From Candidatus Saccharimonadota bacterium (GTDB lineage: Bacteria; Patescibacteriota; Saccharimonadia; Saccharimonadales; UBA4665): DNA of 64,000 nt. Shown piece after piece: positions 60,333-64,000 of this stretch. Both the position numbers and the translations under genes were made by a program. Location: assembly GCA_013289705.1 (NCBI GenBank), contig JABCZM010000001.1:1-64000 (forward strand). Direction: 5' to 3'. The notes beneath the pieces are model-generated. The model did no database searches, was not told where the DNA came from, and worked only from the letters and a program-made list of their open reading frames with translations. How positions within the stretch are numbered: position 1 is the first letter of the stretch; every line of letters begins with the position of its first letter.

Positions 60333-61154
60333 TTAATGCAATAAGAGGAAAATACTAAAGCTGGCTAAAGAAGCCATTCCAAAAACCATTACCAGCACAT
60401 AGCTAACGCTCTGTAGAATCGCATTCTTAGCCAGTGGGTTACGACCAACCGAAATAATACCACCATAAATAGAGGCATACACCAACATGGTGAGTATCAA
60501 AAATGCAACAACAGCAATGCCGAGACTGGTAGCAACCCGAACAGTCGGTATAGCACGGCCGGTTAATGATTGGGCAAATTTCTGCAGATTATTCAGCCCA
60601 GTACCGTTATTTTGAGCAGTGGAGGAGCTACCGATTGCCATGCTTAATCGAACGTAGCCGACGGCTATTTGGCTGCGTACACCGCTTTTATTGGTGACTT
60701 GTCTCATCACCACGCTACTCGTGCTACTAGTGAGTGCGGTTTGGCTTAAACCAATGACTCGAGCACCGCTTATGGCTTTCATGCCGATACCATCGAAAGC
60801 TGAAACTGAAATTGCATCTCCAGCAGTAATCGGACCATTGAGCGTACTGACCAATGTATCAACGGTATCACTTGTTGCAACCTGTACAGTACTGTCGTCC
60901 GGATTTATTGCCACTAACGAATTGCCACTAGCAACCACGACACCGAGTAATTGTTTTGCGTTCGAACTATTTGCCGATTCTACGTAGCCTGAACGAGTCG
61001 GGTCGAGACTAACGATACTGCCGCTTGCGAGCGAAGTTGCGGATTTGTAGGAGTGGGAAATGGTTGCTGGCGCGGCAGATACTATCGGCACGATAACTAG
61101 CAGTGAAACAATTAACTCACCGTACAAGACGCTGATAGTACAAAGTTTTCGCAT
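60333..61154 (-). CDS. Secreted/membrane protein of unknown function
   Basis: 273 residues with a signal peptide (GELIVSLLVIVPIVSAAPA), a ~170-residue outer domain and two C-terminal membrane helices (~205-235 and ~250-272) with VGRNPLAKNAIL between them. The layout is typical of unclassified Saccharibacterial envelope proteins. Same strand as the fibre gene, 94 nt apart. Confidence 0.65.
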   Translation of the reverse strand: MRKLCTISVLYGELIVSLLVIVPIVSAAPATISHSYKSATSLASGSIVSLDPTRSGYVESANSSNAKQLLGVVVASGNSLVAINPDDSTVQVATSDTVDTLVSTLNGPITAGDAISVSAFDGIGMKAISGARVIGLSQTALTSSTSSVVMRQVTNKSGVRSQIAVGYVRLSMAIGSSSTAQNNGTGLNNLQKFAQSLTGRAIPTVRVATSLGIAVVAFLILTMLVYASIYGGIISVGRNPLAKNAILQSVSYVLVMVFGMASLASFSIFLLLH

Positions 61155-61666
61155 ATTGCTTACAATTATAGCAATCTCTTTGCAGTCGTGAACTACGAGT
61201 TTATACTTTAGCCAGGAATGTTATACCTCAACCAAGTACGAGCTCACGCGTGAGATAGTCGGTAAAGTTATCGTAAGAGTTCGTGGTTAGAGATGGTACC
61301 CCAGCTCCCGCTGAGGATGGCGCTAGTTTTAGCATCGGGACGCTAAGAATGAATATGATTTCACCGTTAGTCAGCATGCAAAAGTTAAAGGCCACGTGCT
61401 TTTGATGCAATAAATGATCAAAATTGTTTCTGAATTTTACCACACTTAAATGCCCCCATGGGCGGGGGCATTATTTTGTATTTTCCTAGGTGTTATAGTT
61501 CAATATCTGTAGCATCTACCCTCTAAAGAAAAGGAGTGTGTGGGATTGGCAATAACAAGTAGCACCCACTTCAAAACAAAACACACTACACTACCACAAA
61601 CCAACTATGCTCAAGTAAACAATGTAAACTTCCCAAATTAAGTACTAAGCCTCTTTATAAATCCTT
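61155..61666. other. Long intergenic region with a terminator and one doubtful frame
   Basis: A leftward frame 61228-61443 (GTG start, 71 residues ending DNFTDYLTRELVLG) has no recognisable domain and may be a fragment. The strong hairpin at 61449-61472 is to its right. From 61480 to 61660 nothing coding was found. Confidence 0.35.
61449..61478. terminator. Intrinsic terminator
   Basis: AATGCCCCC (61449-61457) and GGGGGCATT (61464-61472), followed by ATTTTG. GC-rich stem typical of a strong terminator. Confidence 0.85.
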
Positions 61667-61786
61667 ATGACACAACCAGCCATTACTAAGAAACAACCAG
61701 CAATTATTAGGCTTATCTATCGCTATAGATTCATTACAGTGCCTAAGGTTTGGTTCTTCACAAGCTCACCAATCCGCTTATGCTAA
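61667..61786 (+). pseudogene. N-terminal remnant of a replication-relaxation gene
   Basis: 39 codons: ITKKQPAIIRLIYRYRFITV resembles the first helices of the genes at 10397 and 46521 (YKYRF core), then the frame runs into unrelated sequence and stops. Indicates a third, deleted copy. Confidence 0.55.
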
Positions 61787-61789
61787 ACT
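61781..61789 (+). promoter_or_regulatory. Extended -10 of the pilin-like gene
   Basis: TGCTAAACT ends 6 nt before the GTG at 61796; same design as at 27990. Confidence 0.5.
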
Positions 61790-61795
61790 GACTTC

Positions 61796-62296
61796 GTGAG
61801 CCACCTAAAAAACAGTCAGCAAGGTTTCGGCGCAGTAGAGGCAATATTAATAGTTGTTACAATAGCTTTAATTGGTATTGTTGGCTTGTTTGTCTATAAG
61901 CATTATCATAAAACTACAGTTGCAATTAATAATCCTTCCTGTGGCACTTTAAGCTTAAGTGCAGAAAATGGTGCTCAATTCTTCTTACAACAGACAGATT
62001 ATGACAAATTAAAAAGCTGTTTTTATAATTCTTACAAAAGTCATAAATCAACAAGCATTACTGTGCATCTTATGGTTGTAGACACTGGTTCAACTGACAC
62101 CTATGCGATTAAAGGTTCAACAATTGAACATACAGCAGTGTCCTACTCTGCTAATTTTGGTGGCAGCCAACATACAAGTACAGCAAGCTGTTCTAATATG
62201 GTAGAACGCCTCGGCGGTATAGTTTTGAGTTGTAATGATGGTGATGTTTTATACTCACCCGATAACAGTCCTCAGGTTGATAACAGCCAGATTTAA
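61796..62296 (+). CDS. Type IV pilin-like protein
   Basis: 166 residues. The N-terminus QQGFGAVEAILIVVTIALIG has the prepilin cleavage context (G-F, Glu at mature position 5) and hydrophobic helix of type IV pilins or pseudopilins. The body has four cysteines. GTG start. Other pilus genes are not in the window, so it may be a pseudopilin or an orphan. Confidence 0.65.
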   Translation: MSHLKNSQQGFGAVEAILIVVTIALIGIVGLFVYKHYHKTTVAINNPSCGTLSLSAENGAQFFLQQTDYDKLKSCFYNSYKSHKSTSITVHLMVVDTGSTDTYAIKGSTIEHTAVSYSANFGGSQHTSTASCSNMVERLGGIVLSCNDGDVLYSPDNSPQVDNSQI

Positions 62297-62359
62297 CTGA
62301 TTCCACCTTATGATTTCATTAGCAATTTTCTTATAAATCGAATGATCTAGGGTCACCAT
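62255..62359 (-). CDS. 34-residue micro-ORF starting at an ATGGTGACC motif
   Basis: MVTLDHSIYKKIANEIIRWN then QLNLAVINLRTVIG. It is antisense to the end of the pilin-like gene and homologous to the micro-ORF at 44772. Upstream 16 bp (AGGGTCACCATTTCGT on the plus strand) are identical at both loci. Confidence 0.4.
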   Translation of the reverse strand: MVTLDHSIYKKIANEIIRWNQLNLAVINLRTVIG

Positions 62360-62385
62360 TTCGTTTATTATTTACGCAGAACTCC

Positions 62386-62840
62386 ATGGCGAGTTATATT
62401 TATTCGACTGCCGAGCTCGATGTGAATTTTTTATCGTTAATTTGGCCACATTTAGAATTCGACCCAAGATCTTTTTTATATGAGGGCACTATACGGAACA
62501 ATATTCCGGCGATATATTGCCTGATTATTCCTGCCAGTGCCAAAAATCACAACATAATTATTGAAATCAAGCAGACCTCTTATGCCAGAAGTTGCAAACG
62601 TATGAAATTAATGTTGTTTTAATGATAGTAAACATGCGTAAGAAAAAGTGTTTTGCGATTCTAGTTCCGTATATTATTATCAAGCCAGAACTAACTGAGA
62701 GGTACGACATGAGAGTTGCTAGCGTGCTCTCGAGTTATAAGCAAGTGCTTTCGTGGATCAAAACTCGGAAGAAATTACACATTTCATGTTTACAACACGT
62801 TAACAGGAGGCACCAAAATCATGCGCTTTGTTTATATTAA
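62386..62840 (+). pseudogene. Probable frameshifted gene, nuclease-like E-x-K motif
   Basis: Frame one (62386-62622) reads ...HNIIIEIKQTSYAR and stops; the next frame continues with matching character (QKLQTYEINVVLMIVN..., FAILVPYIIIKPELTERYD) to 62840. A single-base change near 62588 would join them. IIIEIKQT resembles the E-x-K of PD-(D/E)xK nucleases; weak evidence. Confidence 0.4.
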
Positions 62841-63264
62841 AATACCCTATGAAAATTTACCTGGTTTACGTATTACTAAAGGCAGCGATGACAACCTGGC
62901 TACATTGAACGAGGGGCCAGTAGCAGCCAATGCTTACTTCACCTGCGGCGATTTGGTGCTCAACTATAACAAAGAGAGTGGTGAGGTATTGAGCTTTGAC
63001 GGATACTTACCATATTTTGACAGCCTTCAAACCACTAACAAATTAAAGCTACCAGAAGATAGTATTGCGGCAAGACTTTTTGTAGGCGATATTTGCGGCA
63101 GCCCCATTTTTAATATTGATAAGTTACCTCTTGAGCTATCGGATGACAGAAGTATAATCCATGCGGGTACAGGGAAATACGATCAAATACTCGAACTTAG
63201 CGCTGATGTGTATGTAGGCTTAACAGAAGAGCACATTACGGATATCTATCTACACTTAACCTAG
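62821..63264 (+). CDS. Protein of unknown function
   Basis: 147 residues from MRFVYIKIPYENL, with AGGAGG 10 nt upstream, beta-rich and acidic (LPLELSDDRSIIHAGTGKYD). No family recognised. A longer frame upstream (62716) lacks a ribosome site. Confidence 0.55.
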   Translation: MRFVYIKIPYENLPGLRITKGSDDNLATLNEGPVAANAYFTCGDLVLNYNKESGEVLSFDGYLPYFDSLQTTNKLKLPEDSIAARLFVGDICGSPIFNIDKLPLELSDDRSIIHAGTGKYDQILELSADVYVGLTEEHITDIYLHLT

Positions 63265-63412
63265 CTAGAGGAAATACGAAAAAATAATATACCTGAACGA
63301 CAATCCTCTACGCTACGATTTCCTGATAAAAAAGATCAAAAACAAAGAGTACCTGATACAAAAAAATGACCGACCAATCAATAAGAGGTCTAGAACCGGG
63401 ACGTGAAGTTTT

Positions 63413-63838
63413 ATGATAGTCACACCAATAAATGCAGTTGAGAGGGGGAATGGCACACTTGAACAAAGACGTGCGGACAGAACCGACAATCTTGCTTACG
63501 CGTGCGAGCCAGGAAAGCCATACTTTGTGTATGAAATATCGGAAAGAAAGGGAGGTGAAGGCCTCATATACGGCATCAACATACAAGGCGGAATTACCTT
63601 TAACGATATACCGGCACGCTATTTTACGGTCTTAGATAGTACAATACCCTCAGACTGGGAAGAAGACACATACGATGTATATGGTAACGAAGTCCACGTG
63701 CAAAGTTTCCCCGAAATGGCACATGATAAGTTCTTTTATGATCGACTCATGAACGATGACCCTAAGACAGTGGAAGTGTTCTGGAGCTATGCCCAGAAGT
63801 ATGAAAAGGCTGCGCGAGATTTTGAGCGATTAGGATAA
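63413..63838 (+). CDS. Protein of unknown function
   Basis: 141 residues, soluble, acidic C-terminus rich in aromatic residues (VEVFWSYAQKYEKAARDFERLG). Nothing recognised. The ATG at 63413 has a modest GGACGTGAAG upstream. Confidence 0.5.
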   Translation: MIVTPINAVERGNGTLEQRRADRTDNLAYACEPGKPYFVYEISERKGGEGLIYGINIQGGITFNDIPARYFTVLDSTIPSDWEEDTYDVYGNEVHVQSFPEMAHDKFFYDRLMNDDPKTVEVFWSYAQKYEKAARDFERLG

Positions 63839-63891
63839 CTGTATGTGTCAAGTCGATGGAGAACCAAATTAATTATCAGAGGTAATAATTT

Positions 63892-64000
63892 ATGGCAAAC
63901 GATGAGAAGTATGTAAGGAAAATTAACGAACAGCTAAAGAGCGATGATACGAATAAGCGGTCTTTTCTTAGAAAAATATGGGTTGTTTCGACAATACTTT
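63892..64000 (+). CDS. Partial gene running off the window
   Basis: Starts MANDEKYVRKINEQLKSDDT, preceded by AGAGGT, and is open to the window end. The last visible residues (RKIWVVSTIL) may begin a membrane helix. Incomplete, so no function is assigned. Confidence 0.5.
   Translation, partial: MANDEKYVRKINEQLKSDDTNKRSFLRKIWVVSTIL

Noticed and set aside
61228-61443. 71-residue leftward gene
   Set aside because: No ribosome site, domain or homologue in the window; kept only as a note under the intergenic region.
1-64000. CRISPR array
   Set aside because: No series of regularly spaced identical repeats was seen; the only tandem repeats are the short toxin-antitoxin operators.
1-64000. UGA recoded as glycine (Gracilibacteria/SR1 code)
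   Set aside because: Many genes end in UGA at the expected protein end (for example 815, 17738, 38413), and none needs UGA as a sense codon.

Overview
The window reads as a chromosome segment of a Patescibacterium (CPR bacterium), most probably of the Saccharibacteria (TM7). The signs are LPNTG-anchored PKD-repeat surface proteins, phage-fibre-like membrane proteins, a YqcI/YcgG protein, DUF5684 and TM2 membrane proteins, the MurD2-MurL route to D-glutamate, and many short accessory islands bounded by large serine recombinases. UGA is used as a normal stop, so this is not the recoded Gracilibacteria/SR1 code. At least eight transcription units look leaderless: a -10 box lies 6-9 nt before the start codon.

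Layout. 0.08-6.4 kb: a diversity-generating retroelement (DGR) locus. A variable C-type-lectin-like protein (5072-5962) ends in a variable repeat (VR, 5849-5958). A 110-bp template repeat (TR, 6279-6388) differs from it at 19 sites, 17 of them adenine in the template. The variable protein sits in an operon with a MoxR AAA+ ATPase. Opposite, from overlapping divergent promoters, are a metallopeptidase-motif/VWA protein and two paralogues of the variable protein. No reverse transcriptase is in the window. A strongly structured non-coding stretch precedes the TR. 6.6-14.4 kb: an integrated element (ParB-like protein, two serine recombinases, HipA-like kinase, replication-relaxation protein, DUF2958, several tiny genes) ending inside tRNA-Lys. 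14.5-38.4 kb: core-like genes (folD, murL-murD2, ABC exporter, histidine kinase, response regulators, surface proteins). This part is interrupted by a 3.8-kb cassette at 19.1-22.9 kb that looks like a small natural-product pathway flanked by a direct repeat, and by a PanA-type toxin-antitoxin pair. 38.4-55.7 kb: a second accessory zone starting at tRNA-Glu, with a recombinase whose 3' end lies in the tRNA. It is a mosaic of recombinase remnants, RHH/ParE toxin-antitoxin pairs, a NUDIX enzyme, a three-gene cyclitol-like pathway (2-deoxy-scyllo-inosose synthase-like cyclase, SDR, GHMP kinase), a Fic protein lacking its catalytic His, and broken radC and DUF4143 genes. 56-64 kb: envelope proteins, including a GH172/DUF2961-like protein and a large fibre-like protein, then a pilin-like protein and unknown genes.

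How the parts may work together (inference). The DGR protein, the LPxTG proteins, the fibre-like protein and the GH172-like enzyme would all suit a small cell that must bind, vary its contacts with, and perhaps digest the envelope of an actinobacterial host. The MoxR-VWA pair may remodel or gate the variable protein. The accessory zones were assembled by serine recombinases acting at tRNA ends, leaving repeated short motifs and truncated genes as scars.
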